64,000 nucleotides of DNA from Phaeobacter inhibens DSM 16374 (GCF_000473105.1 NZ_KI421498.1:3267009-3331008), one strand, 5' to 3'. Shown: positions 34,411 through 45,212, counted from the first letter of the stretch. The notes: generated by a model not told the origin, from the letters alone. Translations and numbers: made by a program.

Positions 34411-35133
34411 ATGGCAAACCCAACCGCCGCAATGCTGGTGATCGGAGACGAAATTCTGTCCGGGCGCACCCGTGACGCCAATATGTATTACCTCGCCGGT
34501 GAACTGACAAAACACGGCATCGACCTGCAAGAGGTTCGGGTGATCAGCGATGATGCGGCTGCGATCATCGCGGCTGTCACGGCGCTATCCGACAGCTATG
34601 ACCATGTCTTCACCAGCGGAGGCATCGGCCCCACCCATGATGACATCACCGCCGATTGCATCAGCAAGGCCTTTGGTGCGCATCTGGACGTGCGCGATGA
34701 TGCCCGTGCGCTGTTGCAGGCCCATTACGACAAATCCGGGCAGGAGCTGAACGCCGCCCGCCTGCGGATGGCTCGGATCCCCGATGGCGCGACACTGATC
34801 GAAAACCCGGTGTCCACTGCGCCCGGTTTCACCCTGCGCAATGTGCATGTGATGGCCGGGGTGCCCAGCGTGTTTCAGGCCATGGTGGCCTCGGTCCTGC
34901 CGACGCTTACGGGCGGCGCGCCGCTTCTGTCGCAGACCCTGCGGGTACAGCGCGGCGAGGGCGATATCGCGCCCATCCTGACCGCCATTGCCGAGGCTTA
35001 TGATGACCTCTCCATCGGCTGTTACCCGTTCCAGCAGAACGGTGCCTTTGGCGCCAATGTGGTGGTGCGCGGTGCCGACGGCGCGCGGGTGGATGCGGCG
35101 ATTACGGCGCTGGCGCGGGATCTTGATCTTTGA
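34411..35133 (+). CDS. cinA: CinA N-terminal-type molybdopterin-binding protein
   Basis: A 240-residue protein equal to the MoaB/MogA-like (MoCF) half of CinA: MLVIGDEILSGRTRDANMYY, the TSGGIGPTHDDITADC loop and VMAGVPSVFQAM. It lacks the C-terminal amidohydrolase domain (nicotinamide-nucleotide deamidase), as common in this group. It may act as an ADP-ribose pyrophosphatase-like enzyme (COG1058), by family knowledge. Start is ATG 34411 with an AGAGGAGGAG site upstream; longer frames run antisense through sfsA. Its stop overlaps the next TTG. Confidence 0.9.
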   Translation: MANPTAAMLVIGDEILSGRTRDANMYYLAGELTKHGIDLQEVRVISDDAAAIIAAVTALSDSYDHVFTSGGIGPTHDDITADCISKAFGAHLDVRDDARALLQAHYDKSGQELNAARLRMARIPDGATLIENPVSTAPGFTLRNVHVMAGVPSVFQAMVASVLPTLTGGAPLLSQTLRVQRGEGDIAPILTAIAEAYDDLSIGCYPFQQNGAFGANVVVRGADGARVDAAITALARDLDL

Positions 35134-35873
35134 CCACCGCTCCCTCTTTGACCGACCCCAAATATTACGACGTCACTGATCACACCTGGCCCGCCGCCGA
35201 GATGCGGCAGCTTGGCCCGGTTACCCTGCGCCGGGGCGATGGCGGTGGCAGCCGTGTCTCCGCAGCAACCGTCATCACAGGCCACGCAAGCGAGGCAGAA
35301 ATCACCGGCGCTGAACAGGCGATGTCGGAGATGGGACAGGATTCTCTGTTCATGATCCGCGATGGTCAGGACGCCCTTGATGCGCAGCTCGCCGCGCGGG
35401 GCTATGTGATCAAGGATCCGGTGGTGCTCTGGACCTGTCCCGTCGAACCGCTCTGCCATGTTGAAATCCCGCCGGTTACCGCCTTCTGTGTGTGGGAGCC
35501 TCTGGCCATTCAGCATGAGATCTGGGCCGCAGGCGGCATCGGTCCCGAGCGCTTTGCGGTCATGCAACGGGTGGAGGGGGCCAAGACCTCGCTGTTGGGC
35601 CGCTGTGATGATGCGCCGGGCGGCACCGGCTTTGTAGCGATCCACGGTGGCACCGCCATGGTCCACGCGCTGGAAATTCTGTCACATCAGCGGCGCAAGG
35701 GCATGGGCGTCTGGATGATGCACCGCGCTGCGCAATGGGCCGCCGATCAGGGTGCGCGCGAACTGGCGGTTCTCTGCACCGAGGCCAACGCCGGGGCAAA
35801 CGGTCTATATGCCTCACTTGGCATGCTGCGCGCCGGGCGTTACCACTATCGGCACAACCCAAAGGGAGTGTAA
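35130..35873 (+). CDS. GNAT family N-acetyltransferase
   Basis: A 247-residue protein with a TTG start overlapping the cinA stop (TTGA). Only the C-terminal half is clearly GNAT: MVHALEILSHQRRKGMGVWM (RRKGMG is the acetyl-CoA loop) and ANAGANGLYASLGMLRAGRY. The N-terminal half (about 1-120) looks like a degenerate second GNAT fold, as in some tandem acetyltransferases. Substrate unknown. The next gene begins three bases after its stop. Confidence 0.85.
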   Translation: MTTAPSLTDPKYYDVTDHTWPAAEMRQLGPVTLRRGDGGGSRVSAATVITGHASEAEITGAEQAMSEMGQDSLFMIRDGQDALDAQLAARGYVIKDPVVLWTCPVEPLCHVEIPPVTAFCVWEPLAIQHEIWAAGGIGPERFAVMQRVEGAKTSLLGRCDDAPGGTGFVAIHGGTAMVHALEILSHQRRKGMGVWMMHRAAQWAADQGARELAVLCTEANAGANGLYASLGMLRAGRYHYRHNPKGV

Positions 35874-35876
35874 CCA

Positions 35877-36452
35877 ATGACCCGCGACACCGACGCACCC
35901 ACAGCACTTGATCTGCCGATGGTGGACCCGCTTCCGCCCGAGACACAGAAGTATTTCGACATCTGCCAGGAGAAGCTGGGCATGGTGCCCAACGTGTTGC
36001 GCGCCAATGCGTTCGACATCGACAAGCTCAACGCCTTTACCGGGATGTATAACGACCTGATGCTGGCGGACAGCGGCCTGTCAAAGCTGGAACGCGAGAT
36101 GATCGCGGTGGTCGTGTCTTCCATCAACAGCTGTTTCTACTGCCTCGCAGCCCATGGCGCTGCGGTGCGTCAACTGTCGGGTGATCCCAAGCTGGGCGAG
36201 ATGCTGGTGATGAACTACCGCGTTGCCCCGTTGGAGCCCCGCCAGCGCGCCATGCTGGATTTCGCCGCCAAGGCAACCAGGGCCAGCGCCGAGATCGAAG
36301 AGGCCGACCGCCAGATCCTGCGCGACCACGGGTTCAGCGACCGCGATATCTGGGACATCGCCAATGTCACCGGGTTTTTCAACATGTCCAATCGGGTTGC
36401 CAGCGCCACCGGCATGGTGCCCAACGACGCCTATCACGCGCAGCACCGGTGA
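35877..36452 (+). CDS. Carboxymuconolactone decarboxylase / AhpD-like peroxidase-related enzyme
   Basis: A 191-residue protein of the AhpD-like fold. The redox site is NSCFYCLAAHGAAVRQL (CxxCxxxH, about 82-90), shared by alkylhydroperoxidase D and peroxidase-related enzymes. The start MTRDTDAPTALDLPMVDPLP and length fit the peroxidase-related subgroup. It probably reduces peroxides using thiols (inference). It is in a close-packed operon between a GNAT gene and an OmpA-family gene, which overlaps its stop (GTGA). Confidence 0.9.
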   Translation: MTRDTDAPTALDLPMVDPLPPETQKYFDICQEKLGMVPNVLRANAFDIDKLNAFTGMYNDLMLADSGLSKLEREMIAVVVSSINSCFYCLAAHGAAVRQLSGDPKLGEMLVMNYRVAPLEPRQRAMLDFAAKATRASAEIEEADRQILRDHGFSDRDIWDIANVTGFFNMSNRVASATGMVPNDAYHAQHR

Positions 36453-37429
36453 TCCGTCGCGCTGTCTTTGCCGCCCGGCGGCTGACGCCTGCGGTGGCGG
36501 GGCTGCTCTGCGCGGCCCTGCCATCGTTTGTAGCAGCCCAAGGGATCGAACTGCCCCCCGGCGCCCGCCAGCTGGCCGAGCGCGCTACCGCCCTTGGCAG
36601 CTACGCGGTGCCGCTGGGCCCTGCCAGCGACGATGGTGTGCCAGAACGCCAGGTGGAAGGGCAAATCCTGCGCCGCAGCTGGCGGATTTCCGGTGATGCC
36701 ACGGTGCTGCAGGTGCTGGCCCCCCTGCGCGCGCACTTGGTCGAGGCGGGGTATGAACTGCTCTATCAATGCCCCGCGCGCAGCTGTGGCGGCTTTGATT
36801 TTCGCTTCGATATTGAGGTGATCCCCGCCCCGGACATGACCGTGGATGTCAGCAACTACAGCTTTGTTGCGGCTGAGCATCCCGACGGGCGCATCGTCAC
36901 ACTCTTGGTCTCGCGCTCTGGCAACGCCACCTTTGTGCAGGTGATTGAGGTCACGCCCGAAGGTCTCAGCACGCCGGTCATCACAGATGGCATCACTCCG
37001 GCAAGCGGCGGCACCGACGCAGCCCCGACCGTCGCGCTGCCACTCATTGGCGCGGCAGAGCTGATCACCGGGTTGCGCCGCAACGGGCGGGCGGTATTGG
37101 CGGATCTGGAGTTTGAAACCGGCGCCGTGACACTGGGGGCAAAACCCTATGACAGCCTTGCGGCCCTTGCGGAGTTTCTGATCCAGAATCCGGATTTTGA
37201 TGTGCTCCTGGTCGGGCATACCGATACGGTGGGGTCGCTGGAGCAGAATATCGCGATTTCTGAACGCCGCGCCGATGCGGTGCGCCGCCGCCTGCTGGCC
37301 GATAGCGCGGTTGACCGTGCACGGGTCGCGGTGGCAGGCGCGGGCTTCATGGCGCCGCTGACCACGAATCTCACCCCCGAGGGACGCGAGGCCAATCGCA
37401 GGGTAGAAGTGGTGCTGATCAGACGCTGA
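36449..37429 (+). CDS. OmpA family protein
   Basis: A 326-residue secreted protein with a GTG start and a signal peptide (AVAGLLCAALPSFVAAQG). An N-terminal domain of unknown type (about 35-200; Cys pair in CPARSCGGFDF) is followed by an OmpA-like peptidoglycan-binding domain (about 210-325) with LEFETGAVTLG, LLVGHTDTVGSLEQN and ISERRADAVRRRL. The Asp and Arg that bind diaminopimelate are present. Probably anchors the outer membrane or periplasm to the wall. Last gene of the cinA operon. Confidence 0.9.
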   Translation: MIRRAVFAARRLTPAVAGLLCAALPSFVAAQGIELPPGARQLAERATALGSYAVPLGPASDDGVPERQVEGQILRRSWRISGDATVLQVLAPLRAHLVEAGYELLYQCPARSCGGFDFRFDIEVIPAPDMTVDVSNYSFVAAEHPDGRIVTLLVSRSGNATFVQVIEVTPEGLSTPVITDGITPASGGTDAAPTVALPLIGAAELITGLRRNGRAVLADLEFETGAVTLGAKPYDSLAALAEFLIQNPDFDVLLVGHTDTVGSLEQNIAISERRADAVRRRLLADSAVDRARVAVAGAGFMAPLTTNLTPEGREANRRVEVVLIRR

Positions 37430-37470
37430 TGTGGTGCGGTCCAACTCGGCCTTTCGGGCAGATACAGAAA

Positions 37471-37490
37471 ACCCGGCACAACGGCCGGGT
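37471..37490 (-). terminator. Terminator of the LysR gene
   Basis: ACCCGG / CCGGGT arms across an 8-base loop, with a T tract on the minus-strand side. It may also serve the convergent OmpA-family gene. Confidence 0.65.
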
Positions 37491-37516
37491 CCTGTCCAAT
37501 TCCAAAGAGGTGCGCC

Positions 37517-38443
37517 TTACCAGGTGATGCCATCCTTGTCGGCAAAGGCATTGGCGAGGAAGTCGATAAAGGCCCGCACCTTGGGCTGGGTGAAGCGGCC
37601 GGGAGGGTAGACCGCATAGATGCCTTGGGTCTCCATCGGCAACGAGGGCATGACGTCCTCGACCAGCCCCTCGGCCATGGCATCGGAGTAGAGATAGCTT
37701 GGCAGATAGGCGATCCCCAGACCGGAAATGGCGGCATTCAGCAGCGATTGCCCGTCATTGACCGATAGCCAGCCGGAGGTCCGCACCTGCCGCTTTTCGC
37801 CCGACGGCGCGGTGATCTTCCACATGCTGCCGCTTGACTGGTTCGAATAATGCAGCAGCTTGTGCATGTTAAGATCGTCGATTTTCTGCGGACGGCCGAA
37901 TTTCTCCAGATAGGCGGGGGAGGCGATCATCCGCTTGGTGGTTTCGGTCAGTTTGCGCGCCCGCAGAGAGCTGTCTTCCAGCTCACCAATCCGCAGCGCC
38001 ATGTCGAACCCTTCAGAGATCAGCTCTACATAGCGGTTGTTCAATACCATATTGACGGTGATGTCAGGGAAATCGCGCAGGAAGTCCGACAGCACCGGCG
38101 ACAGGTGGTTGACGCCAAAATCCGTCGCCACCGAAATCCGCAACAGCCCGGAAGGCGCAGATTGCATCGAGGTCACCAGCGCATCCGCTTCACCGGCATC
38201 ATTCAGGACACGGCGCGCCCGATCATAATAGGCCAGACCAATTTCTGTGGGCGATACGCGCCGCGTGGTCCGGTTCAGCAGCCGCGCGCCCAGCCGGGCC
38301 TCAAGGCTGGACACATGTTTGGACACCGCCGATTTGGATATCCCCATTTTCTTTGCCGCATCGGTGAATCCGCCCTGATCCACCACATTGGCAAAGGCCT
38401 CCATTTCGGTCAGTCGATCCATGGCGTTCGCGTCCTTATCCAT
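37517..38443 (-). CDS. LysR family transcriptional regulator
   Basis: A 308-residue regulator. The N-terminal winged helix-turn-helix (about 8-65) reads MEAFANVVDQGGFTDAAKKM, GISKSAVSKHVSSLEARLGA; the effector domain (about 95-300) has ISVATDFGVNHLSPVLSDFL. I start at ATG 38443 (MDKDANAMDRLTEM), with AGGGGA upstream; 38422 is an alternative. It belongs to the common subgroup near YhjC/DmlR. Upstream and divergent is the DUF4399 gene, a likely target by position only. The effector is unknown. Confidence 0.9.
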   Translation of the reverse strand: MDKDANAMDRLTEMEAFANVVDQGGFTDAAKKMGISKSAVSKHVSSLEARLGARLLNRTTRRVSPTEIGLAYYDRARRVLNDAGEADALVTSMQSAPSGLLRISVATDFGVNHLSPVLSDFLRDFPDITVNMVLNNRYVELISEGFDMALRIGELEDSSLRARKLTETTKRMIASPAYLEKFGRPQKIDDLNMHKLLHYSNQSSGSMWKITAPSGEKRQVRTSGWLSVNDGQSLLNAAISGLGIAYLPSYLYSDAMAEGLVEDVMPSLPMETQGIYAVYPPGRFTQPKVRAFIDFLANAFADKDGITW

Positions 38444-38620
38444 CCGAGTTCCCCTATTTTTCGCGGTGAAATCGGGCAAGAACGGGGCAGGGATGGGATA
38501 ATTGCGAGGTTATTCACCCATAGTTTACCAGCTGGAAACACCTGCAGCTCTGCCCGAATATCGCATTAGTGGTCGAAGCCACTATGTTGAGAGGGGCTTA
38601 CACCAATGGGAGGACATCTT

Positions 38621-39088
38621 ATGAATGCGATGATCAGATCCACGATGAGAACCACGCTGGCGGCCCTCGTCGCCTGTGCCCTACCGGTTTCCGCGGCCTT
38701 GGCCGGTGGTGAAACCCCCGCACCGGAGGGGGCGGAGGTCTACTTTGTGATGCCCAAGGATGGCGATACAGTTTCATCCCCGGTCACCGTGGTCTTTGGC
38801 CTGCGCGGTATGGGCGTGGCACCGGCAGGGACGGAGAAAGAGAACACCGGCCATCACCACCTGCTGATCGACCGCCCGCCACTTGGCGAGGGCGAGGATG
38901 GTGCGGATGAGCTGTCCTACGGCCTGCCATCGGATGAAAACCACATCCATTTCGGCGGCGGACAGACCGAAACTACGCTGGATCTGGCACCGGGTGAACA
39001 TACGCTGCAGCTGGTGATGGGTGATTACGGCCACGTCCCTCATTCGACACCCATCGTCTCAGAGGTGATCACCATCAAGGTTGAATAG
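38621..39088 (+). CDS. DUF4399 domain secreted protein
   Basis: A 155-residue exported protein. I start at ATG 38621 (MNAMIRSTMRTTLAALVAC), which has GGAGGA upstream, in preference to ATG 38606; the signal peptide is cleaved near ALAGGE. The mature domain is DUF4399: VYFVMPKDGDTVSSPVTVVF, HHHLLIDRPPLGEGED and HIHFGGGQTETTLDLAPGEH. The His clusters (GHHHLL, NHIHFGGG) suggest metal binding (inference). The family is often found near cytochrome or copper proteins, none of which is seen here. Confidence 0.88.
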   Translation: MNAMIRSTMRTTLAALVACALPVSAALAGGETPAPEGAEVYFVMPKDGDTVSSPVTVVFGLRGMGVAPAGTEKENTGHHHLLIDRPPLGEGEDGADELSYGLPSDENHIHFGGGQTETTLDLAPGEHTLQLVMGDYGHVPHSTPIVSEVITIKVE

Positions 39089-39186
39089 GCGGGGCAACGG
39101 GCGGCGATACTTCGGCGTAGGGCGAAGCATTCCCCGCATCCTGCCTGCTAGATCAGGGGCGTATTTTCCAGCAAAGGACGCCCCTG

Positions 39187-39510
39187 ATGCTCACCTGTGT
39201 TATCCGCTACCATATCGACCCCACCAAACGTGAGGATTTCGCCACCTACGCCCGCAACTGGGGGCAGGCAATTCCGCGATGTGGTGCGGATCTCATCGGC
39301 TACTACGCCCCGCATGAGGGCTCATCAACGCTGGCCTATGGCATCTATGATGTGGCAAACCTTGCCGAATACGAAGCCTACCGCGCGCGCCTCGCAGCCG
39401 ACCCGCTGGGGCGTGAAAACTATGCCTTCGCCCAGGAGCGCCGCTTTATCCTGCGTGAGGACCGCACCTGGCTGAAAAAAGTCTCTGACCCGGAAGGATC
39501 CACAGGATGA
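39187..39510 (+). CDS. NIPSNAP family protein
   Basis: A 107-residue protein with a ferredoxin-like dimeric alpha-beta barrel typical of NIPSNAP: MLTCVIRYHIDPTKREDFATYARNW then LIGYYAPHEGSSTLAYGIYD and the RFILREDRTWLKKV end. No catalytic residue is known for the family. It overlaps the ABM gene by four bases (ATGA), so the two related folds are made together. The start follows GACGCCCCTG, a weak site. Confidence 0.85.
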   Translation: MLTCVIRYHIDPTKREDFATYARNWGQAIPRCGADLIGYYAPHEGSSTLAYGIYDVANLAEYEAYRARLAADPLGRENYAFAQERRFILREDRTWLKKVSDPEGSTG

Positions 39511-39863
39511 TTGCCGTTATCTTCGAGGTCGAAATCAAGGACGGCGCCAAGGACCGCTACCTTGAGATCGCAGCCGACCTGAAACCCCTGTTGCAGGAGA
39601 TTGAAGGTTTCATCTCCGTCGAACGGTTCCAGAGCCTCACAACACCGGGCAAACTCCTGTCGCTGTCCTTCTGGGAAAGCGAGGAAGCCGTGGCCAACTG
39701 GCGCCGCCTCAGCGCCCACCGCGCGGGGCAGGCCGAGGGCAGAGAGAGCGTGTTCAGCGACTACCGCCTGCGGGTGGCAGGCGTGCTGCGCGACTACGGC
39801 ATGGACCGGCGCGATGAAGCCCCCGCCGATGCCCGCGCGGCCCACGATCCTGTTGTCACGTGA
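39507..39863 (+). CDS. Antibiotic biosynthesis monooxygenase (ABM) domain protein
   Basis: A 118-residue protein of the ABM fold, like YgiN or heme-degrading monooxygenases: MIAVIFEVEIKDGAKDRYLE, GFISVERFQSLTTPGKLLSL, SFWESEEAVANWRR then the H-x-x-A-Q segment SAHRAGQAEGRESVFSDYRL. The substrate is unknown. It is translationally coupled to NIPSNAP upstream and to the small secreted protein gene downstream (GTGA). Confidence 0.88.
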   Translation: MIAVIFEVEIKDGAKDRYLEIAADLKPLLQEIEGFISVERFQSLTTPGKLLSLSFWESEEAVANWRRLSAHRAGQAEGRESVFSDYRLRVAGVLRDYGMDRRDEAPADARAAHDPVVT

Positions 39864-40258
39864 AACACAAGGCGCGCAGACTGCGCCTCTGGGGCTGTGC
39901 TGGGATCGGCATGGCCCTTTTCACCTCTCTGGTTGGGGCGGAAGGGACGCGAATACCCGGCGCGGCGATCCTGTCGCCCCGAGATGGCGATATCGTCGCA
40001 TCGCCCATCGCCGTTGATCTCCGGGTGCCCGCAGAGGGCGCATATCACCTCTATGTCGATGGCGATCCTGTAGACCCCGAGGGACTACCCATGGGCGATG
40101 TCCGCCTGACCTTGGATGTGCCAACAGGGATCCACGAACTTGACGTGCGCCAGATGGGCGCCGCCTTCAGCGGTCAGGCTATCACCGTGCTTGTTGATCG
40201 GATCACCTTGCCGGACGACACGAACTGCCTCGCCTGTGGCGGTTTGCGCCGCCCTTGA
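39860..40258 (+). CDS. Small secreted protein with a DUF4399-like beta domain
   Basis: A 132-residue protein, GTG start overlapping the ABM stop. It has a basic N-terminus and a hydrophobic signal segment (GCAGIGMALFTSLVGAEG). The mature part, AAILSPRDGDIVASPIAVDL and VPTGIHELDVRQMG, parallels the DUF4399 protein at 38621 (MPKDGDTVSSPVTVVF, LAPGEHTLQLVMG), so I infer a short paralogue of the same Ig-like fold. The C-terminus has a CLAC pair (NCLACGGLRR). Function unknown. Confidence 0.7.
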   Translation: MKHKARRLRLWGCAGIGMALFTSLVGAEGTRIPGAAILSPRDGDIVASPIAVDLRVPAEGAYHLYVDGDPVDPEGLPMGDVRLTLDVPTGIHELDVRQMGAAFSGQAITVLVDRITLPDDTNCLACGGLRRP

Positions 40259-40328
40259 CCGTTACGGCAAAGACCCCGGCGGCGAACCGGGGCCGTTGTG
40301 GAAATAGACACATTCACCGGTCGCAGGC

Positions 40329-40880
40329 TCAGCGCGGGTGCCGACCTTCTTCGATCTCTTCTACGATCTTGCCGACAAATGCCTTCAGATCATCGGGGGT
40401 GCGGCTGGTCACGATCCCGTTGTCCGCGACGACCTCCGCGTCCTGCCAATCGGCCCCCGCGTTGATCATGTCGGTCTTGATCGACTGAAACGATGTCATG
40501 GTGCGGCCCTTGACCAGACCGGCCTCAATCAGAAGCCAAGGCGCATGGCAGATTGCGGCGACAACCTTGCCCTGATCGTAGAAAGCGTTGATCAGCTCGA
40601 TCACATCGTCATTGATGCGCAGCAGATCCGGGTTGACCTGACCGCCGGGTAGGACCAGCGCGTCGTAATCGTCGACACGGACCGCCTCCAGCGCCAGATC
40701 CGCCTCGGCCTCGCGGCCCCAATCATCGCCTTCCCAACCCTTGATCGCCTTGCCATCGAGGCTGGCGACAGAGACCTCAGCGCCCTTGACCCGCAGCTGA
40801 TCGCGCGGGAATTCCAGTTCGGACTGCTCGAACCCATGGGTGGCAATCATCAGGATCTTGGCGTCGGTGATACGGGGCAT
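40329..40880 (-). CDS. DJ-1/PfpI family protein
   Basis: A 183-residue protein of the type 1 glutamine amidotransferase-like superfamily. The nucleophile elbow is VVAAICHAPWLLIEAG with Cys at about 106 and the adjacent His; the Glu in HGFEQSELEFP completes the site usual for PfpI/YhbO-type proteases or deglycases. It starts MPRITDAKILMIATHGFEQ with AGGAGAG upstream. It probably deals with protein damage such as glycation (family knowledge, disputed). Confidence 0.92.
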   Translation of the reverse strand: MPRITDAKILMIATHGFEQSELEFPRDQLRVKGAEVSVASLDGKAIKGWEGDDWGREAEADLALEAVRVDDYDALVLPGGQVNPDLLRINDDVIELINAFYDQGKVVAAICHAPWLLIEAGLVKGRTMTSFQSIKTDMINAGADWQDAEVVADNGIVTSRTPDDLKAFVGKIVEEIEEGRHPR

Positions 40881-40977
40881 GAAACTCTCCTGTTCGTCGT
40901 GTCGGTAATCGCGCCGCAGGGGCGGCGCCGTTCACCGACAAAACGCCACCGGGCGCCGGAGGTTCCACAATAGCAAA

Positions 40978-41008
40978 CGACCCCCGCCACCACAGGCGGC
41001 GAGGGTCG
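40978..41008 (-). terminator. Terminator of fadH
   Basis: On the minus strand CGACCC...GGGTCG with an inner GCC(GCC)/GGCGG stem is followed by TTTG, 30 bases after the fadH stop. Confidence 0.6.
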
Positions 41009-41040
41009 CAAGACTTACAAGGGGGCGAAATGGTGCCGGA

Positions 41041-43161
<2,121 letters not shown>

Positions 43162-43224
43162 TCAACCTCTTGCACGACGCTGGGGCACAGGTGCACAAGG
43201 GGGCATCCAACCAAGGAGAGCCTG

Positions 43225-43707
43225 ATGACGCCCGAAGAAATCGCCGCCTTGCCCTATCGACCCAATGTGGGTGTGATGCTGATCAATGCGGCAGGGGATG
43301 TCTGGGTCGGCCAGCGCATGGACCGGCACAAGGACGCCTGGCAGATGCCACAGGGCGGCATTGACGCAGGCGAAGATCCTAGGCTGGCGGCCCTGCGTGA
43401 GCTGGAGGAAGAAACCGGTGTCACCGCCGATCTGGTTGAGATCATCGCCGAAAGCAACGGCTGGCTGCCCTATGATCTGCCCGCCGAGGTGGTGCCGCAG
43501 TTTTGGGGCGGCAAATATCGCGGACAGGAACAGAAATGGTATCTGATGCGCTTTCTCGGGCGCGATGATCAGATCAATATCGCCACCGACCACCCGGAAT
43601 TCTCCGCCTGGTGCTGGCAGCCGGTGGATCAGCTGGTCGGCAAGATCGTGCCATTCAAACGCGAGGTTTACGAACGGGTTATTCAGGAGTTTCAGGACCA
43701 TCTATGA
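43225..43707 (+). CDS. rppH: RNA pyrophosphohydrolase RppH
   Basis: A 160-residue Nudix enzyme removing pyrophosphate from 5' ends of mRNA, or splitting dinucleoside polyphosphates (IalA type). It starts at ATG 43225 after [26 protein letters not shown], and the Nudix box is [20 protein letters not shown] then TGV. The ends [16 protein letters not shown] and [13 protein letters not shown] are typical of the RppH/IalA family. The longer frame to 42757 is antisense to fadH and was rejected. Confidence 0.94.
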   Translation: MTPEEIAALPYRPNVGVMLINAAGDVWVGQRMDRHKDAWQMPQGGIDAGEDPRLAALRELEEETGVTADLVEIIAESNGWLPYDLPAEVVPQFWGGKYRGQEQKWYLMRFLGRDDQINIATDHPEFSAWCWQPVDQLVGKIVPFKREVYERVIQEFQDHL

Positions 43708-43746
43708 TGATTTGGACTGACCTCCCGTCTGACAAAGGATGTTCTG

Positions 43747-44262
43747 ATGCCGCCTCTTCGCAGTCTCATCGCGCCAGCTGCCATCTCCGTCGCGCTCATC
43801 GCGACCTTGGCGGGGCCTGCCACAGCCCTCAGCTGTCTACCGTGGGGGCCGTCGGACGCCTATCTTGAGGCCGCAAAATCCGACAAGAGCTATGTCGTGG
43901 TCGAGGGCGTGCTGAGCTTTGACGAGGGCGCGTTGCCCAAGGCCCCGCAGGACAATCCCAATGACGCGCCGCCGCGCAGTCTGATTCCAGCGCAGATTGA
44001 GGGCAAGCTGATGACGGCGCAGGGCTTTGCGAAACCGGTTGATCTGCCGATCACGCTGGAGATCCTGTGCTTTGGGCCGTGGTGTGCTGGCGCAGCGGAT
44101 GGCGTGGACTATCTGGCCTTTCTGGAACAGCGCGCGGATGGCTATGTCCTGCGGATGGATCCCTGTGGCGGCTTTGGCTTCGGGGGCACCGATGGTGCCG
44201 CCCGAGAGGAGGTTCTGGCCTGCCACGCGGGCACATCCTGCACCCCTTGGTCCGAACGTTAA
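43747..44262 (+). CDS. Hypothetical secreted Cys-rich protein
   Basis: A 171-residue exported protein; the signal peptide is SLIAPAAISVALIATLAGPATALS. The mature part has Cys at CLPWGPSD, LEILCFGPWCAG, DPCGGFGFG, LACHAGTSCTP: six or more cysteines that can form disulfides in the periplasm. No family name comes to mind. It is 39 bases downstream of rppH on the same strand and ends 21 bases before the convergent transporter gene. Confidence 0.7.
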   Translation: MPPLRSLIAPAAISVALIATLAGPATALSCLPWGPSDAYLEAAKSDKSYVVVEGVLSFDEGALPKAPQDNPNDAPPRSLIPAQIEGKLMTAQGFAKPVDLPITLEILCFGPWCAGAADGVDYLAFLEQRADGYVLRMDPCGGFGFGGTDGAAREEVLACHAGTSCTPWSER

Positions 44263-44283
44263 CCCGCAGTAGGTTTGGGGCGA

Positions 44284-45153
44284 CTAGGCTCCCGCCACCC
44301 GCGGCCTGCGCCAGCGCAAACCGCTTTGCCCCAGCCACAGGCTGAACAGCGCAAGGCCTGCGCCAATGGCCTGTTTCGCCGTCAGGACTTCGCCCAGAAA
44401 CACCCAGCCCAGGATCACGGCTGACAGCGGGCTGAGCACCCCGAGAAGCGACACCACCGATGGTTCCAGCCGGGCAATGCCACGAAACCACAGGACGTAG
44501 GTCGCAGCGCCACCGATCAGGCTCATATAGGCCAGCCCAAGCAGGTTCTCGCCGCTCAGCTGCGGCACAGCGGGCAAGGACCACAGCGTCACCGGGATCA
44601 GCAACAGCCCGCCCGCCGTCAACTGCCACGCGGTGAAGGTCAGCAGCGACACAGGCGGCTGCCACTTGCGACTCAGCACCACGCCAGCCGCCATCGCAAT
44701 GGCCCCGGCGAGCCCGGCAAAGACACCGATCCCGTCCAACTGTGCGCTCGGCGTCAGCACCAGCAGCGCCACGCCCAGAATGCTCAGGCCCGCCGCCAGC
44801 ACCGCCGCTGTCCGCACCGGCGTCTTCAGCATCAGCGCCGACAGGAACACCACCACCAGCGGCTGCACAGCGCCAAGGGTCGCGGCCACCCCGCCGGGCA
44901 GGCGGTAGGCGGCGACAAATAGCAGGCTCCAGAAGATCGAGAAGTTTAGCGCCCCGAGCACCAAAAGCCGTGGCACCCAGTTCAGCGGCGGCAGTTGCCG
45001 CACCATCAGCATCAACAGCAACCCGGCTGGCAAAGCCCGCAGTAGGGCCACCAGCAGCGGCGACTGCCCGGGCAGCAGGGTAGTCGTGACAATATAACTG
45101 CTGCCCCAGATCATGGGCGCCAGCGCGGTAAGGATCAGATCACGGCTCTGCAT
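44284..45153 (-). CDS. DMT superfamily transporter (EamA), MarR-linked
   Basis: A 289-residue inner-membrane protein with ten helices in two EamA repeats (about 6-130 and 142-278). Motifs include PMIWGSSYIVTTTLLPGQSP, LRALPAGLLLML, and the second-repeat end VILGWVFLGEVLTAKQAIGA. Related proteins (YedA/RhtA type) export amino acids or other small metabolites. It is divergent from a MarR gene (45237), and the 83-base interval holds two palindromic sites, so MarR control is likely. ATG 45153 follows AAAGGAG. Confidence 0.9.
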   Translation of the reverse strand: MQSRDLILTALAPMIWGSSYIVTTTLLPGQSPLLVALLRALPAGLLLMLMVRQLPPLNWVPRLLVLGALNFSIFWSLLFVAAYRLPGGVAATLGAVQPLVVVFLSALMLKTPVRTAAVLAAGLSILGVALLVLTPSAQLDGIGVFAGLAGAIAMAAGVVLSRKWQPPVSLLTFTAWQLTAGGLLLIPVTLWSLPAVPQLSGENLLGLAYMSLIGGAATYVLWFRGIARLEPSVVSLLGVLSPLSAVILGWVFLGEVLTAKQAIGAGLALFSLWLGQSGLRWRRPRVAGA

Positions 45154-45177
45154 AGCAGACTCCTTTTGGATTTCTCG

Positions 45178-45189
45178 ATATCAAGATAT
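45178..45189. promoter_or_regulatory. MarR operator candidate 1
   Basis: ATATC-AA-GATAT dyad in the divergent promoter. It contains TCAAGATAT, which is repeated exactly 26 bases downstream (45207-45215). Confidence 0.5.
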
Positions 45190-45198
45190 AATGGTTTT

Positions 45199-45212
45199 TC
45201 TTGACGTCAAGA
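45199..45212. promoter_or_regulatory. MarR operator candidate 2, perfect 14-base palindrome
   Basis: TCTTGACGTCAAGA is a perfect palindrome 25 bases before the marR ATG and overlaps the second TCAAGATAT copy. The size fits a MarR dimer site. Confidence 0.6.
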
